A DNA stretch of 64,000 bases from positions 9,410-73,409 of the forward strand of contig CAIIXF020000180.1 of NCBI GenBank assembly GCA_903813345.2, read 5' to 3'. The notes below the pieces were generated by a model, which saw nothing but the letters and a program-made list of their open reading frames with translations, did no database searches and was not told the origin of the DNA. Positions 45,060 through 57,607 of the stretch are shown here, piece by piece; the first letter of the stretch is position 1, and the number at the start of each line of letters is the position of its first letter. The position numbers and the translations under genes are program-made. Origin of the DNA: Owenia fusiformis (taxonomy: Eukaryota > Annelida > Polychaeta > Sabellida > Oweniidae).

Positions 45060-46365
45060 ATTAAAAGCAATTTTAGACTTAGATGATCTCTTCTGTAATC
45101 AAGGTGATGTTGGTACACTTCCGCCGTTAGAAAAACAAAGACTAAGACTATATAGCAATTAATCCTTTTGTAATCATTAAATGTTAGATTCTTATTATTT
45201 TGTTGGACAATGTTCAGACTTCTGACCAAGATTAAATCATTTATGTTTGTATTTAAAAAATAGTATTTCAATCAGGCAGACGTGCTAATGAGTTCGAAAA
45301 ATACATTTGTCCACTTCCTCTCAAGAAGTTTTCAAAGGTAATCAAGTCGATTTGTTTCAGTGTTTAGCATTGTTTTTCATAACTTGACGCTGTTACGCGG
45401 TAAACACGATACAAAAATATGTCATATTCCGCAACAAATATGGCATATTCACTTGCGGTGTATGACAGATTCACCTGCGGTATATGGCATAAACACTAAC
45501 CAATGAGAACGTGATACGGAAGTACGCAATTGTCAATTGCATCGATTGAACGAACAAGTAAAACGATATAAATTATTTTAATGATTACTGAATCAACACT
45601 ACTGTGTATCGAATATATTAACTTAGCAGAAATATCAGTCACCAATCTCGCGTAATAAACTTACTCAATCAATGTAGGATGCATATATTAGTACTCGACG
45701 CACTAACTATATTGGTAATCCAGCGTAGTTTTACATTTAGAGTCGATTCTCGCTACCAATCAAATCAAGGCTTTCTGTATCACGTTTTCACCTGCGGTAT
45801 ATGTCATATTCACCTGCGGTATATGGCATATTCCGCAAGTGAGTATGACATATTCTGCAGGTGAGTATCGGGTATTCACTGAAATCAATGTATCGAATAT
45901 TCACTGCTGAATATCGCATAGTCAACTGCGGAATATGCCATATACCGCAGGTGAGTATGGCATATTCACCCGTATCACAAATACCGCACAACCATGAATG
46001 TATGCCATATACCGCGTAACAGACGCTTCCATGAACAGAATGACTTTGAAATTAGTTTTTATAATTTTAGCTTTTATACGGACATGCTTATTGTATATTT
46101 CTATATGAACGTTGTAGTTATGTGATGTAACATCGCCCCCCCCCCCAAATTACAGGTATACACATTTTGATCGGAATGCATTAACTTGCAATTAAAAGCA
46201 ATTTTAATTTTAATCTCTTATGTAATCTAGGTGATGTTGGTACACTTCCGCACTTAAGAAAACAAAGACTAAGACAAAGAGAACTAAGCAATTAATCCTT
46301 TTGTTATCATTAAATTTTAGATTCTTATTTTTTGATTGGACAATATTAAGACTTCTGTCTCCGAT
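45060..46365. repeat. Diverged 175-bp direct repeat flanking a fold-back element
   Basis: 45060-45235 and 46190-46365 share AATTAAAAGCAATTTTA, GGTGATGTTGGTACACTTCC, AACAAAGACTAAGAC and GCAATTAATCCTTTTGT. They lie on either side of the 45390-46022 element but well outside its ends, so they reflect an older local duplication. Confidence 0.7.
45390..46022. mobile_element. 633-bp fold-back element built from a short repeat
   Basis: The ends CTGTTACGCGGTA and the inverse are perfect over 13 bases and ACG flanks both sides (45387-45389, 46023-46025). The arms are made of variants of a roughly 23-base unit (CACCTGCGGTATATGGCATA with TTC), placed head to head, so almost the whole element can pair. 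Open frames on both strands are translations of this unit. Confidence 0.75.
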
Positions 46366-46751
46366 TGTTATGCAGGTATGTGTATAAAATCATGTGAACA
46401 ACATCATCGTGGAAACCCCCATCTTCATTCTCATAATGTCTTACAGCTATTTCGCAAATGACACAATCCTAAACAACATATGGACATAACGATAATATCG
46501 CAGAACTGAGCGAAAAGAAAGGTGGAACAAATTAGATTAAGATATTTTCTTTTTGAAATGCACAAAGGGCAACAGTTGAAGAACAAAAGTTAAAGGCGTT
46601 TTGAAATAGATCGTGCTTTTATATGATCCCCTTCTATAATACCCTACCCTTTGCATTTGTTCGACTTCACTTCTTAAATGAGAGTTTCGTCTTCTCGTAG
46701 TTTATAATTAGACTCTGCACGCAGCGTAATAGTGCCCCTATTATCCATGTT

Positions 46752-46978
46752 CAGGGGCGTAGCCAACTTTCAGTCGGGGGGGGGGGTTGCGATCGCCAAA
46801 AAAACAATAACGGTTTTCAGTCGGGGGAGGGGGTTGCGATCGTGGCAAAAGCAAGCCAAAAGATGCAACTTCGAATTCCTTCAAAATTGAGCTTGAAGCT
46901 TCTATCTCTTCTTCTATTTCTTGGTTCTATTTTATTGGTTATGCACCGCAACCCCCCCCCCCCCTGGCTACGCCTATG
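46752..46978. mobile_element. hAT-like MITE (GCGTAGCC type), second copy
   Basis: Starts CAGGGGCGTAGCCAA and ends CTGGCTACGCCTATG. It shares the duplicated TTTCAGTCGGGGG..TTGCGATCG blocks of 44190-44376 but has a longer interior. The flanks show no exact duplication, so it may be older. Confidence 0.7.
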
Positions 46979-47463
46979 CCTGTCGAGAGACAAAAAGAGA
47001 AGCGAAAAGACTGTTAAAACAAGTACTTCCAATAAATACTTTTACAGTTATATGTGTTTATCAACGACCCTACTTGTCAAATTAATAGAATTAATAGAAA
47101 CGAAAACTAAATTCTTTCATTACGCGAAAACCGTTGAAATATCTACCTGATTCGCTGGAATAGTCATTAGTCACATTATTTCAGAGCAAACAATTAGCAT
47201 CTACTATAATATTTATTTTTCTATCCGATATACAACTGATATTGATATCTTTCCCCGGACAATGTGTTATCTCATGATCCGTTGACATCTTCAACAATTT
47301 GATTTACCACAAGAGAGTAACCAACATTCCTTAATTAAAAAGTTGACATTTCTTGAATTTTATAGCAAAAACACTATGACACAATAACATCGAGGCAAAA
47401 TCAAAACATGGTGTGGAAATAAAAGGCATACAAAATGGCCATTAAAATAAAATTCTTGTTCAT

Positions 47464-47561
47464 AGAAAATATGAAAGCCTTCAGCTACTATTTCCCTTTA
47501 TTTAGTTGTGTACCTATAAAATATAGTAGTTTAAAAATATAAATAATTGTCCTAAAGCTAT
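47464..47561 (+). repeat. 98-bp repeat, second copy
   Basis: Identical to 32667-32764 and in the same orientation. The sequence on either side is unrelated to the first copy, so this is a short mobile or gene-converted unit, not a large duplication. Confidence 0.9.
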
Positions 47562-47959
47562 CTAATTTTAAAACATGTCAGAAGTGTAAGGGTATCCTAA
47601 TGAAATATTCCAACAGATCCATCCTTGGTCCAATGGTATTTCACTTATTTCCATAAATGAGTAATAAATGAAGTCATTTGAATGAAGGATGCAACAGAGC
47701 TAGAGATTTTAAAATTTGAGTCATTAAAATGACATCAATATTGTTATTTTGGGTGATATAAACTGCAAGGAATCAGAAAAGATGTCAATAGTAATTGTCA
47801 ATATTGTAACGGATATGATTTAAAATGCAAAGCAATTATAATAGATGGCAACAAGTATACTGATCTTCTTAACAGTAAAATATTTTTAAAATACAATTTA
47901 AAGATGGCAACGGTACACGATGACTTAAAATACAAAAGAATCGTACTCACTGTGACTAT

Positions 47960-48224
47960 CCAGGCCCCGTATATTGTGAGCAAGTTCCCGCCTACATCGG
48001 GAGCAATGAGCTCATGCTAGAAGCGGAGCATTGAGAGATATGATAAAATATAGTTATAGTTGAAGAATATCGAAGTCTGCAATTGAAATAGCAATTATGA
48101 AATAAAATTGTACTGAGTTTCGCTTACTAAAGTTCCATAGAAACGTTTATATTTCAATTTTATCATATCTCTCGAGGTTCCACTTCTAACATGAGCTCGT
48201 TGCTCGCGATGTCAGCGGGCCTGG
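47960..48224. mobile_element. 265-bp MITE with 85-bp inverted arms
   Basis: CCAGGCCC at the left and GGGCCTGG at the right open diverged arms sharing GAGCAA-GAGCTCATG, TAGAAG-GGA and GAGAGATATGATAAAAT. Nothing is encoded and the target duplication is not clear. Confidence 0.65.
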
Positions 48225-49930
48225 TTAGACACTGTGGTATAAGAGTTGGCAACAGTGATTATTTAGGATTGCTTCGAATAATATATGCGACTCGGTAATC
48301 TAAATTCTGAAATACATGCTGCTTTTGCCTTTCTCAATTTTAGTCTAATTGTTTATTTAAACAAATTTGGATTTGGATGTTATCATAAAAAATGCTTGGA
48401 ATTTTTTGAATATGTTATAACCATCTATCTGAACACAATTGTAATCAGTATTGTAACTTTGCTCGCCTCCGATCGCGTGACTCATCACGTTACAGTTATC
48501 AGATTTATTTATTGTCGCATGTTTTGTAGCTAACGTTAACGATAAGATACTCTTAAACCTTGAACCTTGAACGAGTTTTCCAACGTTTGAGGATTCTTAT
48601 AATGTATAATGTAGGTGTCTTATGTTTTCGGCTCTCTTATATTGTCATCTAATTCTTAAGTTAGTTTCGTTTTGTTTAAAGTATATGTATGTCTTTTTGT
48701 TATAACTCGGCCCTGAAACTAATGCGATGATGAATGGTAAAATAAATATGGACTAATAGATTGCTAGATTGCATTTAACACGTCGGGATGACGGTGTTGG
48801 AATCCGTTGGAATAACAATAATGTATACTAATATACGTACTAATATACCAATTGTTGGCATTGAATAAATGATTAATAGGAAAATTTATATTTTGTGACT
48901 GCAGCTGCATATCTTGGTAAAATGTTAACCAAAATGTTACATTTGACTTCGAAATTTCGAATTTCATGAAAACCAATGTGACTTGGAAAATGACAGTGTC
49001 AGATCAAAATGAACAAAAACATTTTCAACTGTTAGTCCCAATTCCATAAGTAAATGTAAAAAACTGTTATTCACGAGGCTGTGGATATTTTGAATATATT
49101 ATTTTATGTAACTTAATTCAACTGTAATACTCTGGTTGTTAGACGAACATGGGCTGTTCTAAGTCGGCTCACTTCCATCGTCCAAAATGTGTCCAATACG
49201 TAATTGACGAAGCCATTTATATTTAAATTTAACTACCGCAACATGGGGTGATCGTTCAAGTTGCCCCATTGGATTATGTGTTAAAGCCTTTAAAATCTTT
49301 AAAAAACTACTTTTAGAGCTGAAAATATAAATTGACATCATTTCTAAAACCTCTATTTTTTCCAAAATATTTCACCATTTACAAAAAGATTTTTAAGCAT
49401 CAAACATGCGTCGGGAGAGTTTTATCGCGGTGATAAAAGTTGTCGATGTATTGCCGATTTTTCTGAACCAAAATCATCGGTACCTACCCGCCTGTGCCCC
49501 GTACGGTCATCGCACTATTATTTTACGGTTCTCAGTGGCATCGTACGATCATCTTGGGATTTTGTACAATTTGACTTAGTTGTTTAATAAATCTAATTAA
49601 CTAATAAAGAAATGTTCACGTTTTCAAACAAAGATAAGGTTATGAAATATGTTTACAAAGAACTGTATGATGAAATAAGAAATGAATGAACATGCAGTTA
49701 GAAATATAATTGTAAATTAAAGAATGAAACTTTGGTAGTTGCGTGGGTGAATGGGTCGAGTCATTCTTAGCTTGTCTCGACCTTAATCGTTAGTATGTCA
49801 TGGCTATATTTCAAATATGTTAATAAACCCTTTCAGACGCGTATATTCACTCATGCATGTGTCCATATCCGGACGGGTGCTGTACGGTCATCGTCAGATA
49901 GCCTTGCGATACCCGTGCGATAGCCTAGTC
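48225..49930. other. No gene seen
   Basis: AT-rich DNA. GC-rich blocks near 49490-49560 and 49860-49925 repeat ACGGTCATCG and TGCGATAC motifs and look like edges of decayed MITEs. The 82-codon frame at 48285-48533 has no support. Confidence 0.45.
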
Positions 49931-51115
49931 TTACACCCCAGTTACATTTGTCGTACGGCGGCCATAAGTCGACTGCAGATCAATTACACGGTGTCCAACC
50001 CAAACGCTCTTACATACACGACGGAGCGTTTCATTTACGCGGAAACGCTGAAGAACAATATAAAATGGCGGCTAATGAAGATTCCACTATGACCGTAAGT
50101 ATTGTTTCACTAGTTTCTCTCACATATCATACGCTATGGTGACATATTATGTACCATTCGATGAACAATACCGTGAGCAAAGATCTTATTTATTCAACTT
50201 GCTCGATCAAAGCTCCGTAGTGTAGATCGAACGGATCTGAAGTTGACGAATTGACCACAAATTACGAATTAAACTACTATTTATATGAAAACGTCAATCT
50301 TTCTGTCAAAATAGTAGATCACAAACTTAACTCGTATATTATCATTTCCTAAAATCCCAGTCCTTGTTCTCGAGAAATCGCTTGTTTTCTTCAAAACTGT
50401 GTTAACCAGATCGGAGCGTTTCTTGAATATGAGAATGTCATCATTTTTAAGACTGGATTTTCGGTCATCAAATCACTATTACGATTATGTATGGTGCATT
50501 GAAGCATTGAAAGACCAAAATATACGTCGGTGCTCTAATCTTGGCTCAACTAATCACATATCTCGACATATGGGGGTTTTGACCGGTAGAATGACAAATG
50601 CATTTTTAAATTTTGATAACTATACTGCTTCGTACAGCTCTTCCTGATTGCTTCAAACGTCAACAGCCAGCCAAGTACAACATGAATGTCACACCCATCG
50701 AATGTTATACTTGAAATAAGTAACTCATACCTCTTATTCCCATTATTGGGGAAATCGCCAGACGGCCCATCTTTCCTGCCCGCCAGTTGTCCTACTCTGG
50801 AGCGTTTCTTTGTTTAGTTTCAGTAACGAATCGCTCCGTCGTGCATGTAAGAGCGTTTGGTTTGGACACCGTGAATTAAATCAGTGAATTTCTACGGCGA
50901 GCGTAGGAAAACTATGGTCGCCTTGCGGTCACCGTACGGCGTATGCAGATTTTTACAGGCCGCAGGGTAGGCGAAGAAATTATATCTCGGAGTTATATAT
51001 ATATTTTTTATTTCTGCGGCCCCCATAGAAATCAACAAGTCGCAGCCAGACCACAGAATGGTACCACGGTGGCCGCATGTCGGGCTTACGGTCGACTTGC
51101 GTCTGCCGTAGAGTT
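49931..51115 (+). mobile_element. GC-rich MITE, copy B, interrupted by a nested element
   Basis: The left end is TTACACCCCAGTTACATTTG. Sequence up to 49986 continues at 50879 as if uninterrupted, matching copy A (27234-27720, inverted) on both sides of the gap: GACTGCAGATC then AATTAAATCAGTGAATTTC. Later shared blocks include GAGCGTAGGAAAACTA, AGGCCGCAGGGT and CTCGGAGTTATA. The right end fades near 51115. Confidence 0.75.
49987..50873. mobile_element. 887-bp TIR element nested in MITE copy B
   Basis: It starts CACGGTGTCCAACCCAAACG and ends with the inverse of CACGGTGTCCAAACCAAACG. The arms continue through CTCTTACATACACGACGGAG with few mismatches. AATTA is duplicated on either side (49982-49986, 50874-50878). 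Copy A of the host MITE shows the unoccupied form of the site (GATCGATTAAATCGG), which confirms the boundaries and a 5-bp duplication. No transposase is encoded. Confidence 0.85.
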
Positions 51116-53934
51116 TTGATGGGTAATGTACTTTTGGAAACAGGTTCAAGGTCAGATTTTCTTTCATATCCTTGCTGTGAACAAGTTCGCAAGACGACAT
51201 ATCCACAAATTCCACATATATCCACATTTTCCAAATCACATGTCATATATGGTATTTATTCTGGAAGTGTCTGATGCAAGTGAGAATTGCAATTTTGGAC
51301 AATTTAATATTTTTTAATCATGATCTACCTAAACTAGTTTACATACCCAACACTTGATGACCAGATCAAAAATATATTGTTTTGTAGCTTAAAATTAAAA
51401 ATTTAATGACTACTATGCAGTCAAGCCAAGTAACTACTCCAACATTCGAAAATAAAAATCTCAAAAATCGCACATCTTTGATTTCCAAAATAATTTGTGA
51501 GGTTGTTTTTAAGATGATAATACATATTTTAACGTATTAATTTTGATTACATCTCGAATCCATTCTCAACAAAGCGTTCTCGAAATAAGTATTCGAAATG
51601 TATGAGTTCGGGATGATAAAAGTACGTTAAGATATACCGCTCCTTAACAATCCCTTTGGGAACAAGATATAGAATCAAATGCACATTCTTCTTATTTACT
51701 CCCTGACACATGCCAATCAAAGTTACATATGTAAATATCTCTGTTTTAAATGATTTTGAAAACGTTGTTCTCTACAGGTGCCATTTTTTTATAATTGAAA
51801 AACAAAATTGAACATTTTGCATTTCTAAATTGATAAGTTTCTTGGAATACGATTTAACTGTAAACGATTTAAGTCATTAATGATATTTCCCTTAGTGATC
51901 CCATGCTAAATAGACAGTTACCAGGTCAATGTTTTGTGTTCAACCTTGTTTTCAAGACTTTTAAACATGAGTCGACGATTATGTAGGAAATTTCATTTCC
52001 AAATGAAAGCGTGTCAACTCCTGTTTTTGCACAATATTTAGCCTTTTATTAAGATAGATCGCCAAAATCTGCATGTAGCTCTCAATAAGCCAATATGGTT
52101 TTAAATTTGTAGATGTAAGCAATAAACTCAAACAAAAATTCAAACCACCCGCTATAATTTTGATTACACAAGACGAAATTTCCACTCCCGGGGAGCACTT
52201 TGGTAACACTTTGATGGAGGATTCTGGAAAAATCGTTCGAATTTTCACAAAAGGTTTCACGTAATTTTATTGCTTTGTTTAAGCCTTGACTGATATCATA
52301 CTCAAATCTGATACCATAATTATGAATTAAAATGAAACATTAACCTCACCAGGTGATATGATAAACCGTTTCGAGAATTGATGATTTGAGTTAACTGTGG
52401 ATATTTATAAAAATGTAAGTCGGCATGTATTCAGCAGTTAATGTACACACATGATTTATGCATAAACGTGTGACTTAAATATCAATTCGTGACTATCACA
52501 TTTGACTTCCAAAAATTAAGTTGGAAGTTACAGTGGTAGGAGATTAACGAAAACGTCAATCACATCCAAATATCCGAACGACGTCAAGTATTAACAATAC
52601 ACTTTTCGTGCATCTCGAACAAGGCAAGGTTCTGTGATCCAGCAATGTGCATTCCAAAAGAAAAAATCACAAATATGAACAAATTTCATTGTGTAGGATA
52701 TTACATCTGAAATCACAAGTTTCAAATTATTTGTTTTAACCAAGAATTGTAAGAACTTGAAACATGTTGTTAGTTTTTTAAACCGCATATCCTCATTTAC
52801 CTTCTTTGACAAGGATGAATCCATTTGAAAACATGGATTTTTCTTGATTATTCTTCAATACTACCCTTGAAATATATAAGTATGTAGGATATTACAGAGT
52901 AAATTGACACGCATTTGTTTGCTCCTTATCATGAACAAAAAAATGCAGTACCATCTTGCAATATTTAAAAACAGAAAGTTCATCCTGTATGTAAACAAGA
53001 AAAAATACATCGATGGTTGGTTCATAATGAAAAATGACAAATAACAATACATCTTTTGAAGTAGGGGTATACAGGGACACAGTGGAAAATCAGAAATTTA
53101 GGTCATATCCCAAAGATAGCTTCACCAATATGTAACAGAACATCAAAATTATCATTTACACGTTTGCTGATAGGTTTATTGAAAATAATCAACCAGAAGT
53201 TTCCTTCAATTGTGGCACCATTCTTAGTGAATACTGATGAACATACGATTATCGAATGTTGACCAAGTTACTTGGCTTGACCGTATGGTCAAATTGTCTA
53301 TTTTGCTCAGACCAGGGCAGCAAATTCTGGGATTTAGTTTAGACTGCTAAGAGTTTCAAGCCAAATACCCATGCTGTGTCTCGGAATGTGTTGAAGACTT
53401 GCACTGCCAGGGAGTAAATGATTAAAAGCAGAACAAAGTTTGCCTTTCCGCCGGTGCATTGGTTTATTGTACTGAGTCCCTCGATTTAATAGAGGCGTTT
53501 GGGTCCCCAGCTGTTAGAAGCGCCCTGTATAACAGAGTTATGTACCAACAGGAAGGCATTTTTGTTTTGCTTTGAATGGAACAAGTTTGAAGAAAAACGG
53601 TACATTATGAGATTGACAATCCTTGATTTTTAAACATCTGGTAGGTCTAAAATTCAAATTAACAGTTTTTCGTGTGTAGTTGGACCCCCATGTTTTTATT
53701 ATTCCAGTATTGTTCTTCCTTCTCTCTAATACGCGTTGACTCTTTGGAGTCATTGTATTTACTATGTGACCAGATTCCGTAAGTTACTCGGGGTCTTGGT
53801 TTCACTCAACACTTTTTATATGATGTTATATCCTAGTACTATTAATGTCATTTATACATAGAACTTACAATGTATGATGTAAATAAAATAAACTGAGCAA
53901 TTAACGTTTGTACAGCTGAAGTGTATGGTCAACG
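51116..53934. other. No gene seen
   Basis: AT-rich DNA with scattered short open frames only. The 93-codon minus frame at 51979-52260 has neither motif nor splice support. Confidence 0.45.
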
Positions 53935-54207
53935 TAAGTTTGTCGAAGGGCCACGTTGCATCTGCTTCTGTTTCTCGAAAAAACTACGCCCTCCGTAGGG
54001 AGACCGTACGGCGACAGTGATTCAGAATTCAAAAGGCAACACGGCGACCATGGTTTTTATATCAACGAAATTGGCCGTGTGGTTGCCGTAGGAAATGTGA
54101 CTGCAAAAGTATCTGTCCGCAGAAATTCTACGGCGAGCGTAGAAATGTTACTGACCGCAGAAATGATAGACCGCACGGCGGCCATAGCAAATGTGACTGG
54201 GGTGTTA
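53935..54207 (+). mobile_element. GC-rich MITE, copy D (short)
   Basis: The right end, GCAAATGTGACTGGGGTGTTA, and the preceding CGCAGAAATTCTACGGCGAG and GACCGCAGAAATGATAGACC match the far end of copy A read inverted. The left part is diverged and its boundary (about 53935, near GTTTGTCGAAGGGCC) is approximate. Open frames on both strands here come from the GC-rich repeat. A related GC-rich tail extends to about 54390. Confidence 0.6.
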
Positions 54208-54858
54208 CGAGGTACAAATGTCTGTTCAAATTTTTTCTTGCTAACTGACTGCGAGCGCCGTGCGATACCCTTACCTAATGTGACCCCACTCATGGCGAAA
54301 TCAAGACGTCGGAGAAAAATCACCGGCGGCCGGTCGATTTAGAAATCGGCAGATTCCTTCTCATCGGCCGGCGCCCTGCGATAATATGACCTAGGCACTA
54401 TAATGAATGACAAATTGTAGGTTTGCCGCAAGTTATATGACCGAATATTAATCCATCCTAGTTCTTGCAAAATTACAAGTTAAGCAAACAATTGTAAAAA
54501 TGATATGTTTCTTCAGTTTCAAAAAGTTATAGGTCTATAGCGTCAGTATTATTTTTCAAGAAACCTCTTCCATTGAAATAACAGAGGAAGGCCACTGTTC
54601 ACATATTAAAATCCAACACTTAGCGTGCAAAAGTTAAACAATGAAAATGTCTATATAAAACTATTTTTGGTTAATATTTTACTGAATATACATGTATATC
54701 CTAAAATCTGATTTGCCTTGAGCCTACCATTGAATTGGTTTACAAGGAAAGGACGATTTTCAAAAATTCATCGAATTTGCCTTTGATTTTATATTGTAAT
54801 TGAGGAAAATATAGAAAATTTGGAGGTATGGGATGAAAGTCAAATTGTATACCCACCT

Positions 54859-55716
54859 TAGGGTGTTTCATTTTTCAAGAATATTCTCAGATTACAACGA
54901 CCCTTTAACACGGGGTTACAAATGGTGCTGGTAGTTCACTGATTTTTTTTCAACAAAATCGGATGACGTTAAAACTGGTCCGACGGCCATTCTTTCCGTC
55001 CCATTGAATTACATTGTGGGCAACGCCCACTTTTCAATGGAAAACAATGTTTCGCACGTCTTTGCTGCTCATTTACCGGAAATGGTTAGAACTAATATTT
55101 CTGACATAAGCCTTTGAGAATACATCAAAACACTTTCAATTAATGTAAACTAGACCGTTCTAGCACTTTTTATCGCGAACAAATGAAAAATGCATATATC
55201 GGGCATATAAATTCATGAAGTGTTTTTTCTTTTCTGTCAACGATTTGAATATTTTAGAAAATTTTTATCATAAAATAACAAAGTATTCCCTTGCAAATCT
55301 AGTAAAACATGTTTTAAGAATAAAAGTGGCTGAAATCAATTTTTTATTTTTGACCCCCTCCCCCAGTAGACTACGGGTTAATAGACTGACAATATCTCGG
55401 CGACAAAAAGTGCTACAACAATCTAGTTAGCATCAATTTTAAGTGTTTTGATGTATATCCAAATTCTTATAACAGGAAAACATTTTCCAATCATTTCCGG
55501 CAAATGATAAGCAAAGAAGTGCGAAATAATGTTTTCCATTGAAAAGTGGGCGTCGCCCCAATGTAATCCAATAGGACGGAAAGAATGGCAGACGGACCAG
55601 TTTTAACGTTATCCGATTTTGTTGAAAAAAAATCGTTGAACTTCTGGCACCATTTGTAACCCCATGTTAAAGGGCCGTTATGATCTGAGAACATTCTTGA
55701 AAAATGAAACACCCTA
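54859..55716. mobile_element. 858-bp fold-back element, 8-bp target duplication
   Basis: Starts TAGGGTGTTTCATTTTTCAA and ends with its inverse. ACCCACCT is duplicated exactly on both sides (54851-54858, 55717-55724). The arms are about 330 bases, with long shared blocks (CAACAAAATCGGAT, GTTAAAACTGGTCCG, CCCACTTTTCAATGGAAAAC). An 8-bp duplication and a TAGGG-type end point to hAT mobilisation. Nothing is encoded. Confidence 0.85.
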
Positions 55717-56024
55717 ACCCACCTTTATTTGAGATATTTCATTGCAGGTTAAGTAAACAAAAAGGCAAACATAAAGACTGGCTTAAAACACGCAGTCCAA
55801 TGGAGGAGCTAGGGTTGTAAAACCTTTGGAGGGATGTATATTTACATATTTTTTTATTTATAAAAGGACCTTTGAACTGTAATTCTCATTGTTACTTCAA
55901 GTCATCGAATTGTGACATTAAAAAATGAAACTTGTACATTTTAGAGTATGATTTGATAGCGCAGTTTTTGAGAGCTTTTACGCCAAACATAGAACCTCGA
56001 TGTTCAAGTTTCAGCATTTAAAAG

Positions 56025-57163
56025 GCTTCCTAGTCAACTCGTACCCAAGACAACTCGTACCCAAGACAACTTGTACCCAAGACAACTCGTACCCAAGTCA
56101 ACTGGTACCCAAGACAACTCGTACCCACGTTTATTTTCTGTATTATGGGTGCATATAAGAAAACAAATTGAGTCTGTGTCAAAATGTTTAATGTTATAAT
56201 GTGCCTCAACATTTTTTCTCAATTGATTAAGCAAAGCATTTTGTTTTAACTTGGATTACCTTTGAAGTGCTTTGAAGGGCTTGTTCTCAACTTTTTTACA
56301 ACAGTAACTTTTCAACAAATGAATCAAGCAATTAATTTAGCTTTAAGTGCATTCAGAGAAAATTAATAAGGGAACTTTAATCTGTTAATTTCTTTTCCAT
56401 TTTAAACTTAATTGGATTATATTTGAACAACAGTTTTACAGGGTTGAGTTGACTTGGGGTTGAGATTTACTGGGGTTGAGTTGACTTGGGGTTGAGTTGA
56501 CTTGGGGTTGAGTTTTACTGGGTTGAGTTGACTTTGGGTTGAGATGACCAGGAAGCTTTGAACACATGCATGCAAAGTGTATTATATCATGTATGAATAA
56601 GTATCAAAATAATATTTGATATTCATATTATTTAGAATATTTTTTATTGCTTAATTTTATGAAGGTGACTTCTTAGAATTATCATTCTTTAATCTGATAA
56701 TATGAAATCCTAAATAGATTATCTGTTTAATAAGAAATAGGCGCAAGTTTTGATAATCTTATATTTTTGATAATACCATATTTCAAGATGAATTAGATCT
56801 GATACTTGTTCGAAACACTCATTAACATACAAAAATACCACTAATATTGTGAACAATGATTATGAATATGTGGAATAAACATAAATCTCTTCCCCCGAAC
56901 ATCTAAATCTGTGACCAATATATTTGGTCACAAATTTCAATCGATTTCTTCCAAAAACTTTTCTACATACTTCAAACTATTCTGAACTGTATGTAACCAT
57001 TATAATATGTATATCTATACCCATTCCCAGCCCAACACTTGATTCAAAACAAAACATATACTTTGGTACAAGTTGTCTTAGGTACGAGTTGTCTTGGGTA
57101 CGAGATGTCTTGGGTACGATTGACTTGGGTACGAGTTGTCTTGGGTACGAGTTGACCAGTTAC
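56025..57163. mobile_element. 1.1-kb element with inverted minisatellite ends, 10-bp target duplication
   Basis: The left end is about six 16-base units (ACAACTCGTACCCAAG, 56030-56130); the right end is the same units inverted (57065-57159). In the centre a different but similar-looking array (TTGGGGTTGAGTTGAC, 56445-56550) occurs. CATTTAAAAG flanks the element on both sides (56015-56024, 57164-57173). A 10-bp duplication fits Mutator-type or IS4EU-type integration. No gene is inside. Confidence 0.75.
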
Positions 57164-57607
57164 CATTTAAAAGTATTGAAGCGCTTAAACACAAGAGGAA
57201 TATTTATACATAACACACAATCAATTAGCTAGACTGTCCGGTCCTAAGAGCCCAGAGCGGGTTATTACCTCTGCTGAAAGCTCAGACATAGACAGTGATC
57301 GTAGATGAAAACGCAATGAGCTCACGTGTCTTAAACCGACGACCTGAGCATTGTTGAACTCTGAGTACCATTTACTAGGTGTATAATACTGTATAAAATC
57401 ATTATATTTTAACAAATGTTGTTATCATCCATTTGACGGTCATCGTTAACACTCCGTTATCTAAAATGAATGCATGTTCACTTTGCAATGTCATGTATCA
57501 TTGTGTATTCGTGATAACGAAAGCCCTGAGAGTATGTATCAGTCATATGAGGCATTATGACATTCCAAGCCTCGAGCTGAGACGATTTTCAAAATAATTG
57601 ACAACAA

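Noticed and set aside
53956-54342. 128-codon plus-strand gene with an 88-codon frame opposite
   Set aside because: The frame consists of translated GC-rich MITE repeats, with open frames on both strands, a usual by-product of such repeats.
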